64,000 nucleotides of DNA from positions 6,830,001 through 6,894,000 of the forward strand of contig NC_063997.1 in the NCBI RefSeq assembly GCF_932276165.1. The letters run 5' to 3'. The position numbers were made by a program, and so were the translations under genes. Of this stretch, positions 34,574 through 46,503 are shown one piece after another. The stretch's first letter is position 1; the number at the start of each line of letters is the position of its first letter. The notes under the pieces are model-generated. The model searched no databases. It was not told the DNA's origin and worked only from the letters and a program-made list of their open reading frames with translations. The DNA comes from Plutella xylostella (Eukaryota > Arthropoda > Insecta > Lepidoptera > Plutellidae).

Positions 34574-34829
34574 CAGGGTGTTGCAAAAAGCGTATACAAA
34601 GCCGAAACCTACATGTACAGCATGTTATATCTAAGCCCGAAAATGAAATCAGAATTTCAAAATTCGCCAAAAAATATATTCAATTCTCATAGAAACTATG
34701 TTGGTCACGTGATTTTTTAATATGGAGAATGTTTTTATTCGCGAATTTCGAAATTCTGATTTCATTTTCGGGCTTAGACATGCTGCACATGTAGGTTTCG
34801 GCTTAGTATAACCTTTTTACAACATCCTG
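34574..34829. mobile_element. TA-flanked foldback MITE (CAGGGTGTTGCAAAAAG)
   Basis: The ends CAGGGTGTTGCAAAAAG and TTTTTACAACATCCTG are flanked by TA. The arms stay complementary for about 110 bp (AGCCGAAACCTACATGTAC against ACATGTAGGTTTCGGCT; AAATGAAATCAGAATTTC against GAAATTCTGATTTCATTT). Tc1/mariner-type by TA duplication. Confidence 0.85.
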
Positions 34830-34831
34830 TA

Positions 34832-35327
34832 TAGGAAAAACACAAATTAATTAGTAAATTACCAATTAGATACTGCAATCTTACCTGTTCAATAAAAAAC
34901 AATAATATAAAAGTAGCATCGCCACAATAACGGTTGAGATTAAACCGTGAATTATTTATTAACATTTTATGACCAACGCGTAATTTATCGCTCCAATAGT
35001 CCAATTAAATTTGCAATCGAATAAAAATGCAACTGTAATTACGCAGCGATGGTAAATGTAAATAAAAACATTATATTTTAGCATTAATATTGCAAACCTT
35101 TAGACATGTATTAGCAAACCACAACATCATTTTAACTAAAATTATTACATAGAAAAACCAAAAAACAGTTTATAGGTACATGTTTTTTGTTGTTTAGTTC
35201 TGTCAAAAACCTAATACATACAACTACTGTCAAATACCATATCAAACTCGATGTCGACTTCGGACACATTTTCGATTTATCAAAATAAAAACTTTACCTT
35301 TAATTTCTCAAAAGTTGGTTAGGTAAA
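34832..35327. other. No recognisable gene
   Basis: AT-rich, with only a 76-codon minus ORF that overlaps the MITE terminus. Confidence 0.4.
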
Positions 35328-35433
35328 GGTTGATCAATTATACGTCATCTCTATATTAAATTCTTGACAGATGTGTCAAAAGTCAAGCAATAATCCCTGG
35401 TTATGCTCTAACCGACTACGTAGAAATTGGCCT
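35328..35433 (-). repeat. Dispersed repeat, minus-oriented copy (GCATAACCAGG family)
   Basis: Reverse-complement partner of 33170-33275, with an estimated 85-90 percent identity by eye. The pair either marks two independent insertions or the two ends of a 2.2-kb unit. Confidence 0.75.
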
Positions 35434-36348
35434 TAATCTCCTAAAAATTTACTGGGTAAGCCGTGGTTAAATTTCAATTATTTTAAGCTAGCGACACTAT
35501 CTCGCGTATTGGCGAAATAAAATGGAGAAAATGTCCTTTGTATTTCACGACCTTCCTATTCCTGTTACTCCCATATTACGCCGGCCAATATCGCAATTCT
35601 TACAAAATAGAATTCCTGTGACGGTTGATAATCCTAGTAAGGGTTATAGCGGCTATATAGCTTTTACAGTACCCATGCAAGACCTGGTCATCAATCATAC
35701 CTAAGTTTGAAGTAGCTGAAGACTACTTATTTGTCGGTAAAAAAAGTGTTTATAAGTTGTATGTGTTTAAATGTGTATGATATAATAGCATTGATAGTAT
35801 CTACTTCTACAGCAACGTAGCTCAAAAATACATTCTAAGTAGGTACCACCGTTTTGTGACCAGTGGTCTGAATCTTAATTAACAATAACTTCATAATTAA
35901 TCAAACATGCCAGACATGATAACATCCCTCTTTTTGGTAAAAGAGTAAGACTTTTTAGCAGCGACCAGTAGGCCTACTCTTGGCACGCAAGACGTAAATT
36001 CATATTGTGTTAAGATCGAACACAAGTTTATGGCAATTTCAAGTTAGATTTGGCACTCCCGACATGAATTGGCTCACGATCGTGTTCTAATTCGAATTGG
36101 TTCTAACTTGTGTTGGATTGTGAGTCAATTTTGACAGTTACTCTGTGAAAGAATGAATGAAAACGAAAAAAAAAACAAATTGTCATTAAAATTCTTGTTG
36201 TCATGGCCGGTCGGTGGATTTTCATAATAAGTAACAACTTAAAAAGTTTAAAATCCAATATTATGGTAAGTTGTTCAGTTACCAAACGTGTTAGAATCAT
36301 CTGTATATCCACTATGATCATTATAATGAACCTAGTTTTTCCCCACAG

Positions 36349-37050
36349 AGTTCCGCAACTCGGCCGTCGTACCGCCAGACGAAATTACTTGTAGAATATC
36401 TAGAAAGTTACCCAGGAATGGCCAGGGATCTTCTTAAGACCGACCTAGGGAAGTTAAAATTATGAGAAAATAACATCAATGGCCTCGACCTTAAATGCGG
36501 TCGAAGGGTCTTGAAAAGATGGACTTAACGTAAAGTAAGTTAAAATCTTAAGTTTACTTTTCATTTTGTTATGACTACGAAATTAAAATCCCCGTAAGCT
36601 AAAATCCCCCAAGATGACCCACTAATCATACTTCATTACTTTTTTTAAATATTAAGTATTGGAAAGAAAAACATTTTATTTTAAATGTTAGTTAATGTTT
36701 AATGTGTAATTATTTTTTTCAGACTGAGGACTGCCGTGGTAAATGGCAGGATCATAACATACTTAAAGTCGAGGTGCAGCATCCTAAGCTTATCCTAAAC
36801 TATCAAGCCGCTCAGCTCATCCTCACAGCACCTCACAGCATAGATGCAGCCGCCGCTACAAAGTTGATGTAGAAGTAGACAGAGTGATGGCCATAGAGGA
36901 AAAGCAGGGATAGGCCGAACTGCTGACAGCATGGGCTAATGCCCTAAAGCCTAAAGGGGACCTTGCAGCAGCTGCCCGTGATGGAGTCAATATCCTCATA
37001 GAAATTGCGCAACAGCTATCAAGAAATACAAAGTTAAGGGCATCTAGACC
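36349..37050 (+). pseudogene. Myb/SANT-like (zeste-type) DNA-binding protein, decayed
   Basis: After an acceptor-like TTTTTCCCCACAG the frame reads SYRQTKLLVEYLESYPGMA and continues RDLLKTDLGKLKL before a stop. This matches helix 1-2 of Myb/SANT-like domains found in zeste-type regulators and in the accessory protein of PIF/Harbinger transposons. A one-to-two-base shift recovers ITSMASTLNAVEG, the next helix. Exon 1 ends at GTAAGT (36535-36540), and exon 2 starts after TTATTTTTTTCAG at 36723. Exon 2 holds EELLTAWANALKPKGDLAAA-like sequence with several stops (for example TAG at about 36912). At least three disabling changes make it a pseudogene. The intron-containing structure argues against retrocopying. 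Confidence 0.5.
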
Positions 37051-37083
37051 CATAACCATTGTCAGTACTTATGGGTCCAGATG
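37038..37083. repeat. Short hairpin at the end of the pseudogene
   Basis: GCATCTAGACCCATAA is inverted as TTATGGGTCCAGATGC across a loop of about 14 bases. Its position just after the last open codons could reflect a terminator-like or transposon-internal structure. Confidence 0.55.
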
Positions 37084-37626
37084 CTGTTGTGCAGTAGTGG
37101 ATGATGTGATGATTTAAGTAGAAATTTATATTACCGGTGACTAAAATATGATTTTATATTAGGTAATACCTATGTTGATTTAAATATACTCGTATGAACA
37201 TTTTTGTTTTAAGAAATGTTAAATAATATTATAAAAAGTGTTCCTATGTTAATATGTTTCCTATATTATTAAGTTTTCAAGTATTTCAACAGTATGTCTG
37301 TATGATTATTATAAAGATAAAGAATTCTGAAACTTACATAATGTTTTTATTTTTAAATCTTTTTCATGAAGTACTGAAATATTTACAAGATACTATAGTA
37401 TTTAGGCATGTAGATGTGCTGGAAGTGGTGGTTCATCTCCATAGTAAATGGTGGATCCTCCCACCAATCCGGGTGTTGTGGCTTAACGGGCTGCTCTATT
37501 ATATTCTCTGCGGGGGTGTAAGTACCTGCACCTGGCTATCTCGAATGGATGTATTTGTTCTTGCCTAGATGGAACCATTGTACATTTCCCTAACGTCTAA
37601 ACTGCTTTCCTATGCATGGACCATTT

Positions 37627-38318
37627 CCCACCATGCTGGTCCACTGCGGGTTGGTGGGTTCACATTATAATCTAGATATGAAAACTCTAGATATGCAGGT
37701 TGCCACAATGTTTTCCTTCATCGTAAACGAGATGGTATACATTTAACTTAGAAACCATGTAAATTGTAGCGCCAAACGAGCTATTCCCACCATACTGGTC
37801 CACTGCGGGATGATGGATTCACATATTATCTAGATATGCGAAATCTAGATATGTAGGTTGCCTCACAATGTTATCCTTCATCGCAAGTGCAATGGTATAC
37901 ATTGTTACTTAAACTTCATGTACACTGTAGCGCCAAACAAGACATAATTCAGCTACTTTATTCACAAATCTCCACTCACAAATTGTTAGTTAATGTATTT
38001 GTTCTTGCCTAGATATCTTGTCTCACGAAGTTTTTCTTTATCGTAAGAGGGATAATATAGGTACATTTCACTTAAATCCTATGTAAATTGTTGTACCAAA
38101 CGAGCCATTACATATGGGTTTCACATATTATCTAGATGTGCGAAATCTAGACATGCAGGTTGCCTTCACGATGTTTTCCTTCATTGTAAGAGCGATGGTA
38201 CACATTGTACTTAAATTTCCTGTACATTGTAGCGCCAAACGAGCTATAATTTAACTACTTTATTCACAAATCTCCACTCAAAAGTTGTTTATTTGTTCTT
38301 GCCTAAATGACTTGCCTA
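37627..38318 (+). repeat. Degenerate tandem repeat with nested unit order
   Basis: Blocks recur in order: CACCATGCTGGTCCACTGCGGG (37629, 37787, variant), a TCTAGATATGCGAAATCTAGA type palindrome (three copies), CAGGTTGCC...TTTTCCTTCATCGTAAG (four copies), TGTAGCGCCAAACGAG (three or four copies) and CTACTTTATTCACAAATCTC (37953, 38258). A higher-order unit of about 305 bp appears twice. Related single fragments occur at 39180, 44120 and 52785. Confidence 0.75.
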
Positions 38319-38516
38319 AACACAAGAATGAACACAATAACATCTGTCAAAAAGGTTGTCAAGAGTGCCAATTCACAATTTGGACTCGATTTTGATGGTT
38401 TTCGACGGAAAACCGCTCAATAGTTAAGACAAGATGGCGCCACCGTCGATTTCGGGAGTGCCAAATGGCGAGAAGGCAAGATGAAACCAATACATTGCGT
38501 GCCAAGAGTAGGGCTA

Positions 38517-39800
38517 CAGTTAACAGAATCAAATTAAATAAAACACCTAGCGAAGGGAATTCACAAAGCGTGAGGAAATACAAAGTTTGACGTTGATGGG
38601 GGCTGTGCCAACTCCACTTGAAACTCGGAATGTTCAGCAAAATAGTTCACCGAGTAACTAGACGATGTTTTACGCCATTACTCACTATTAATAAGATATC
38701 CTTAAATACAAGAAAAAATATATAGAGTAAAGATAAGTATTTAAAACTGTTTGGTACTAGAAAACAAACCCCTAAATCTTTTCAAATAATATGCTTGTAC
38801 GGGAACGCCCTCCAGTTCAGACCCCACTTTATTCAAATTCAAAGCGCCACTTTTTGCGATGACCGTCTAACCTCTTTTATTCCCATTCACAAAAACGGAA
38901 AATTTTCCTCAAATGATTCGATAAATTTTATTCTTTGTATAGGTATCTAACCTTCGTTAATTCTCTGTGAGTTAAGTAATCTTTGCCAAATGAGCTTTAA
39001 ATTTAGTTTATTGGCTAAAGTTGTTGTCAGGTACCATTGCATTGTTCTAGATAGAACCTATTTCAGTGGACTTAAATTTATTATTTTCGTTTGTGTATTC
39101 TTCCCTGTACCTGGACGTTCAAATTGAACCTTAGTGCAAATCTATTTAAAAACTGAAATCCTTAAGTTTCTAAGACCATTGTCCATCACGCTGGTTCACC
39201 TGTGATTGGTGGGTTTATAGAATAGTAATATATAAATCCCCTTAATAACATAATTTATTTGTTTTTGACGTCGGAGTCAGTTTTTGTGACTGTTCAAAAG
39301 AAAATGACCGTCGTAGCAATACTTTTCTAGACAGTTCCGTGAAGAAACTCATATAATGAGCTGAAAAAACGTTAAATGTGTTGGATTATTTCCAATTTCG
39401 ATGTAGCCCCAGAGGCAACCTCATTTGGTCTTGCACTTTATTTATTACTAGCCGTTGCTTGCTGCGAATTGAATCCAAATTACTGGAAAAATTCTTTGCA
39501 AAATGCGCCACGTTCTTCCTTTATTGGAGACTGGACGGAGCGAAATTCACCTTAATTTACTGCAACAAAAAATGTTTAAAGTTTTGTTGACCGTTCCAGT
39601 GTTTTGTTTTTTAGATTGTATTATATTGTTGTGGTGTGGAACAAGTATTACAAAAACCACACACATTGCTTTATGTGTCAATAGTATAATCAAACATAAC
39701 TGATTAGCGAATAAAATAAAAATCCCTTACCAATTACCACAGAAATAAATAAAATAAATTAATAATGATCTCCTACAAGAAGAATCAGCATCAATTATCA
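38517..39800. other. No recognisable gene
   Basis: AT-rich sequence. ATCACGCTGGTTCACCTG at about 39185 is a fragment of the repeat seen in 37627-38318. Short ORFs at 39378-39703 overlap one another and show no domain. Confidence 0.4.
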
Positions 39801-40479
39801 TTACAAACCGCTTTCGTCTGATACCATGAATATATTGCCCCTTTTCGTGTGGAGAAAAAAATCCTTTTCATAACACCTTATCACCAGGAAGATGAACCCT
39901 TTTCGACCCGCGTCAAATCGAGATTGTACGTACATAGTGAATTTTGACGGTGAGATTATTAACACGTACCGGGCCGGGTTATAAAACGCGTCAGTGATAG
40001 GTCGCCAACTCAACAGATTCTCACGGATCGCGCGCCTGACACGTGCCGTGAGTCCCACATGCAGGCTCGCCCGTCGTATACCATACAGCAGCAACACAAG
40101 CTAAATTGGCCCGTTAATCTTGAGCAGAGAACACATAACCACGACGCAGCGCTCGCATTCGACTTTTCGCCTGCAAATGGTAGAAATGGAAGAAATTATC
40201 GGTATCCAGATCGTACCCGTTGATGCGACCGACCATTTGGCCGGTAGCCAGCGTCGTCGCCGCACCACCCTGATCTTGTAATTTACTCATGCGAACCGAG
40301 ATTAATATGGCATCTGCAGCGTATTTACAACGATAATTCCGTTTATGTCCGAGTATGTATAGATTTTGCCCGCGAGCTTCGTCTTGCCTTAAATGATGTG
40401 GGAAATCTAAAATTTTCAAGTAGGTATAGTAAGAAGTGCATGAATGGGTGCAAAACACAGAGAATGCATGTTTCATCAA
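39801..40479 (-). other. GC-rich block with two unrecognised minus-strand ORFs
   Basis: Two ORFs run right to left: 40479-40114 (121 codons, ending in MVGRINGYDLDTDNFFHFYH and FSAQD) and 40097-39801 (98 codons, with VRRAIRENLLSWRPITDAFY). They are in different frames and 17 bases apart, so a single frame broken by an indel is possible. The stretch 39950-40340 is clearly richer in GC and CpG than its surroundings. I recognise no domain. A fragment resembling the 17268-type repeat (CCGCGAGCTTCGTCTTGCC) lies at 40370-40390 inside the first ORF, so its N-terminal half is not trustworthy. Confidence 0.35.
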
Positions 40480-42581
40480 GGCAAGTGCTTTTGTAAGCGT
40501 CTAAGTTTTATCAAGTTATAATATATTTTCTTGGAATGTTAGAAATAGTTATACCTATAGATAAGTATGATTTCCTCAAGACATATTTATATTGTATCCT
40601 ATTACAATCAGTAGGTAATGTAGCATCAAATAAATTCAATGGAATTGAATGAATGTTTGGCTGCGTGACAAAACACAAAATCTTTATTGATATACTAGCA
40701 GCAATCTTGTGATGTATTTGTGGTAAAGTTTTACGACTCAGTTTATGCTCATGTTTTATTCTGTGTTTTATGACGATAAATGGACCGAAATTTCGTATTT
40801 TCATGATTATAACAGCAGCATAGAATACATTATAATATGAATTCGGCTGTACTTACTGCTTACGGGAATTTCAAAAGTGCAAGTTTATTAAGTTAGGAAA
40901 TAGACATATCACAAAAATAAATTAAAAGTAATATTATTGTGACTAAAAATCACCGCTGAATGTGAATGCCTGCCATTGCCCGGGATGGCAGGCATTGCAG
41001 CGCCTGCCATTAAATTTACTTTGTAATGCCTTACTATTTCTACGCGAGTTACATTTATTTTCCGTTTTGCTTCCTTTTCTTGCTTGTATTGACAACATTA
41101 AACAAGATAAAAATATTAGGTAAGAACTTGCCTATTTCAATAAAAAAAAATTGGATGTGTTAGATACTGCACATGGCTCGAATAATACCATTGGCTTTCA
41201 GGTAAAAAAATCTCCAAAACCATGTACTAACAGGTAAACTAACAAGCAACAACTAAGTAACAAGGTAAACTTAATTAGTACTTAATACCAGTATTATGAA
41301 TTACATATTTGTATACCTACGTAGGAAAATTATTGTTAATAGCATTTTTTTAATCATATAGTTATTTATTAAATTTATACATTTACGTATAAATAAATAC
41401 ACAAACTAATAATGTAAAAAAATCAAAATCTTAATTTACAAACCTTTAGTTTCGAAATAAGGTAACATACACAGTAACACACACTCCCAACTATCACATA
41501 AGCACAAACTTAAACCGTAAACAAAGGCGAGCTTCGTGCCCGTAAGTGGTGGTTCACAGCGTTATCATTTACAGACCATTGCTCCTCCAAACTTGAGTCA
41601 CACCATGAACGGGAAATCATATAGCCTGCAGAAAATAACTGGATTGTCGAGTCCCCTGATCTATGGCGTAGCAGATAGAGTTAATAGCTTAGCTGGACCG
41701 AAGTAGCCTAGGTTTATTTGCAGACTAAAGATTCCAGAGGAAAAGGCTAGTTTTCTTTTGTTTTTACAGATTTGTTCAGCGGCAAGTTGGATTTAGAATG
41801 GGTTTTATTTCTAATCTTTGCTGATTTAGATTTTTGTGCCGAGCGCGAGATAATGCAACAGATACAGAAGCTTTGTTTTAAGTATATTGTTTGTGAGTAT
41901 TATTATTTAAGTCTAGTAATTACTTCAGGATTAATTAAGCTTTGTAATTTTTTTCGTGGGATTAAAAGGTTTTCTGGAGTATCTTTAGTCAGGAAAAACT
42001 GAAAACAACTATCTATATGAAATATTATTTAGCCAAATTGGCCCAACACCTAAAAACATCGTATTCCAAAAGTAAAACGTATCTATTTCTTCCAAAATAT
42101 GTCGAAATAATTTAATGAAGCTAGCTGGCGCTGAATCTGGCTAGAATTTATTCACGCCGAAAAATCGAGTCTGAAACTGCGAGAAAAAAGTATTTAATTG
42201 CACCCAAGGAGCAGAGAGAATGGTGAAAATTCGGGTAGCGAATTTATAGGAGCTATTTGGATGCAAATGATGAGCTGGGTGCGGCCCTCGCGGCGTAGTC
42301 TCAGGGCCCCAGTTCTGCTAAACAATGGACTCAAAAAAGGTGTGTCGTCTACATGACATTTGTGTTTGAGGTATGGGTTTTTAGTGCGGTAGTGGCCGTT
42401 AGCGCAGTCGTGATGTTGCTAAACTCAGTTTTAAAAGTTGGCGCAATTTATTTAACTTTTTATTTTGCGAAAATAATAGTAAATATATCAAGTGACAAAG
42501 AGGTGAACTTGATATCTAAACCTAACTCGTATTTTGTTCGGTTCACTCATGGTCGCAGTAGTAGTTTATGTTCAGTTTACT
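40480..42581. other. No confident gene; one strong hairpin
   Basis: ATGCCTGCCATTGCCC / GGGATGGCAGGCAT at 40967-40996 forms a GC-rich hairpin, with another GCCTGCCAT just after. The rest is AT-rich, with ORFs under 100 codons and no domain. Confidence 0.4.
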
Positions 42582-42589
42582 ATACCTAC

Positions 42590-43570
42590 TAGGGTTTCTG
42601 ATTTCTCGACCTGTTTTCGTTCTCGAGCTTCGAGAATTCTCGAGCCCGAATTCTCGAGTCTTCTCGAGTCTCGAGCCTTTCTAAGAAGACCTTTAGAAAA
42701 AAGCCTTAATTGAAATAAAAAAACACAAAATCTCTTTTTTTTTACTTTGTCAACTTTATCACAAAGAAAATACTCATAATTAGCTGTCTAGCTAGCTACT
42801 TATTACTAGTACAAGATATTGGTGGACTAGACATATGCAGAATACAAGTTCATAAGCCGTGGAGTGATATACTCTCCAAGAGCGTGGAATAATTGTGTTT
42901 GTTCAGTTTTCGGGTCGCTTTTTTTTCTTTTTATATGTAATTTTCCCCTGCAATATCGCCCGATTTAACCGTTTCAGACAGTTTTTTTTAAGTCCCGTGT
43001 TTATGTGAATAAGTTCGTGTCTCTTGAAGCCCTTAAAGACAACATTCGATACGAGTGCGAGAATCTCTCGCCCGAAGTTTTCGCTGAAGTGATGAGAAAT
43101 GACATAAAACGAGCCCGTATGGCAATCAATTGTGACGGCGCCCATTTGGCCGATATCATCTTCTCGACTTAACAAATAACATTGTAAAGGTTCAAATAAA
43201 CATAATCAAAAAATAGAATCGAAAGTTTTCATTTAGAAAAAAAATTAGAGCCACACAACGTCGGATGACTTCTTTTGGTCCACTTGAACTAGGAAACATT
43301 ACGTAACTATTACTACGTTATCTTTTAATCATTCATTGGAATTATCTGTACAGCACTAGTTTAAATGGAGATGAAACATAATAAATCATAATACACGCGC
43401 ATGGTATGCGTGTGTGTTGTAAAGCGGCTCAGGAAAATTCGAATTAAATATTTTTCAATTTTATCTCAAGGCTCGAGAAATTCTCGAGTCTTCAGATTTT
43501 TTTCTCGTCTCGGACCAAGCCGAATTTCTCGAATCTTCTCGAGCTCGAGAATTCTCGAGCAGAAACCCTA
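42590..43570. mobile_element. hAT-like non-autonomous element with 8-bp TSD
   Basis: ATACCTAC occurs at 42582-42589 and 43571-43578. Between them the element starts TAGGGTTTCTG and ends CAGAAACCCTA, a perfect 11-bp TIR. An 8-bp TSD with TAGGG-type termini is the hAT pattern. Both ends carry clusters of TCTCGAG and GAATTCTCGAG within about 100 bp, likely transposase-binding or foldback sequence. The interior has a 90-codon minus ORF (43175-42903) without recognised hAT motifs. Confidence 0.88.
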
Positions 43571-43579
43571 ATACCTACA

Positions 43580-45687
43580 CACATAAATTTAAACAAGAAA
43601 TACCACTTCTGTCGACAAAAATTAAATGATATTAAGAAAAAAAAAACATAAAGAAAACATGACATTGCGCCGCCATTTCTCAACAGACTTGGCACCCTGA
43701 AATAAGTGAGAAACGCCTAGCGGGAAAAGGTTCGGCTGTTCTCTCAAGTATTTATACGCAAATCCTCAGCTGACTAAAGCGAACTGAGCAATAAAATAAA
43801 TACTGTGGGAAGGTAGCAAGCAATTGATTTCCTTGCTTACCTTTCTTTACCTTTATAAATACTTCTGAGCTCGATAGCGGAGCCCTTAGTAAGCTTCTAA
43901 ATTTATCATATTTTTATATGGTAAAATATATACAATATACAAGCCCGAACACCAATAATTCCTGACAAGTTAGTAGGCGGAGGTGTAATTTTTGCTGGAC
44001 CCACTTTTCGCTGGTGTTTTATGTTGTTAGTTCCCGCATATGACTCCCATAAAGGGAACATTATAAGGACTACAGTATGTTACTAATTTGGAACCTATCC
44101 TACCGCACCGAGGGTTTCAAGATGTCCAAGGCTTTGTCACTTTCCTCGTGAAGTTTTCATTCACTGTGAGAGTAACGGTTAAAATCATACTAAAGGATTC
44201 TCCATGCATGCTCGATAACTGGATTCTAATTTGTCTGTTTTGAGAATAATTATTATTTACTACTTCTTGCACTCAAAATCCACAACTTTTCATTTTATTT
44301 TCATTAGTTACTATCCATTTGATAAACAGTACCATAATCGCTACACTGTTAGCGATTCAATAGAAGAAAATAATAATAATTATTATGTTGTTTGTTTTTT
44401 CAATTATTATTGAATTCTTTATTGCACAAAGTAAATTGGTACAAAGGCGAACTTAATGCTAGAAGCATTTTCTACAAGTTAACTTTTGGTGATGTAAAAG
44501 CTATCTTCTTTTTCGACGTAAGTACCTACGAATTAATAATTGTTTTTCGTAGATCGCTGTACCTATGTTCGTTTATTCACGACAACTGAAACTATCGTAA
44601 ATACACATAAAACTTAGTCACCAAATAAATATAACATTATATTATATATTATTATAATAATAATATACACAAGAATGGTAGAGTTTACGATAACAATAGT
44701 ACACGCAACAATGGCGGCTTCGCGGATGCGCCCACAAGCGCCGTGTTCCGATCTCACAATATGGCCGCAATAATAATAATATTGTAATGTGCTGGATGTT
44801 GCTTCCGACTTTTTATTCTCTTTTGATCTACTTTCAATGAGATATTTGCAAAGTTCCTCGGGAAGTCTACCTATGGCGTTGTTTTGGGTTTTTATATTAT
44901 TCGGATGGAATTTAAGAAAGAAGTTATTATTATTTGCTCTCACACATAAACATAGTTATAAATCAACCATAAAGCTACTCGTATACAGGGAGATTTTATT
45001 CATAAACTTCCATAACTATGTACTAAGACAAAATTCTATACCTACGTACTTAGTGACCATAATAATATAAAAAAACAGACACAGTACCTACATTACAACA
45101 CATCATCATACACAGTGCATCTGGGAAACCTCAATATTTAAACAGCATCCTGCTATACACAGATTCTTTTATCTACCTCTATAACATAAAAATTCAATGT
45201 TTACTATACAAAATATTATTCAGAAGCAAAGCTTATTTAAGATCGTTTCTATGCTGAGGTGGGAATGAACTTATATTCTGATGTACCTATATTATTCCTG
45301 AAACAGTTGCTACATACCCTGGAAGATTCAGAACTCAGACCATAATTTTATTCTTGAACCTACAAATTTTGATAAACCATTCCCGTGATACCAAAATGTG
45401 ACCATCTAAGTTACCTACTTTTCTCATATTGAAATACACTGCATTATGATAAATAATTACGGTGAATAACTTACATACTTCTAACAGACGGACAGCGTTG
45501 AATGTTAACGAAATGATGCAGAACTTTCAATAAAACCGACACATCTGCTGTAAACTTGAAAAGGCCCTTTTTAGCTGGTATTCCGTTTCACGTTGGGAAA
45601 TAATATATATGTCGGCGAAGGTGAGGGGTTCGGCAGTAGCTCTCCATCTCCATCAGACATAGTGGGCGTGCAGTGGGATCCGGGCTT
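43580..45687. other. No recognisable gene; repeat fragment near 44.13 kb
   Basis: TCCTCGTGAAGTTTTCATTC at about 44143 resembles the CCTTCATCGTAAG block of the 37.6-kb repeat. Otherwise AT-rich; the ORF track in 44.2-45.1 kb is chance, partly from (TAA)n sequence. Confidence 0.4.
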
Positions 45688-46503
45688 GATGGAAACACTC
45701 TTGGTAGCAATAACTTGGTATTTATTAAGTAGGTACACTTTACAGATCACAACACAGAACTAAGACACGAAACGTAGGGTACAGGTCGATAGTGCTCGGC
45801 GGTTGGAAGGCAAGTGAGGGAGCGCAGCTCTGCTCCCACCTGCTGCCACGCGCCCCACCATAGACGCTGTAGAGCGCCGCCAGGCGGCGCTGCTGCGCTT
45901 CGTATCCGGGCGAGTCAGCGGTGTCAGTATCATGACTGTAATCATGACTTCACCGACACGGCCATCCTGTGATGCACACGTCCTCGTGTGTGTTATTCTG
46001 TAACAAGACACAGCGAACAGTATCTTCACAAACTACTTACTTAGCTTACTACTATTTACAATGCTCTACATTAACACTATGCTTATAGTAGGTATCTTAA
46101 AATAAAACTAATCAACTTCTTTATTAACAGGAATAAATTAACTTCTTGCCACACAGACACATTGTATCATTGACTAATCAATCTCTAAGTTCAAAAACTA
46201 ACATCTTCAGTACTCTTTCATTAAGCTTTCATAAACCATAACCAAATCGAATCAACCTCTCAACGGCTCATCGGCCAAAGCAATCACAGTTGCATTCTCA
46301 TTACGCGCCTCCCTCCAAGGGGATCGCCGAGTCAACCTTTGACTCTCCACATACGGTTCATCATGAACCCGACCTCCGCCAGAACTATACGCCTGCCGCC
46401 TGCCCACAGACTATGCGAACATAGATGCTGATTTCTACTAGACTACGACTACGTATCAGTCTCTGGTACGGTCTCATTATCACTCATTATCACTTATGCA
46501 AGC
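45688..46503 (-). other. 3' untranslated region and possible 3' LTR of the Gypsy element
   Basis: Downstream of the minus-strand Pol stop. GGTATTTATTAAG near 45720 gives an AATAAA on the minus strand, followed by a TG..CA-compatible edge at 45688 (TGATGG). The GC-rich stretch 45780-45980 could be the U3/R part. No second copy lies on the other side of the ORF, so LTR identity cannot be tested. Confidence 0.3.

Larger units (their letters stand above)
35971..38514. mobile_element. 2.54-kb TIR element carrying a decayed Myb/SANT-like gene
   Basis: The left end GGCCTACTCTTGGCACGCAA and the right end TTGCGTGCCAAGAGTAGGGC are inverted, with TA outside each (35969-35970, 38515-38516). A second inverted motif TTTGGCACTCCCGA / TCGGGAGTGCCAAA lies 60-80 bp inside. 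The interior holds a two-exon pseudogene and a tandem repeat. No DDE transposase is visible. The superfamily is open: Myb/SANT proteins accompany PIF/Harbinger elements, but those make 3-bp TSDs and only TA is secure here. Confidence 0.7.

Noticed and set aside
37254..37568. 104-codon ORF inside the TIR element
   Set aside because: Hydrophobic, AT-driven composition overlapping the repeat region; no domain.
37627..38318. CRISPR array
   Set aside because: The repeated blocks are long, diverged and contiguous, without short unique spacers.
40966..41020. Bacterial-type terminator or CRISPR-like repeat
   Set aside because: A hairpin is present but there is no T-run and no regular spacer arrangement, and the setting is eukaryotic.
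42903..43175. hAT transposase remnant
   Set aside because: The 90-codon ORF lies inside a hAT-like element but shows none of the dimerisation or catalytic motifs of hAT transposases.
44614..45070. Pair of overlapping small genes near a (TAA)n tract
   Set aside because: The frames overlap on opposite strands and are rich in N, I and Y from AT-rich DNA.
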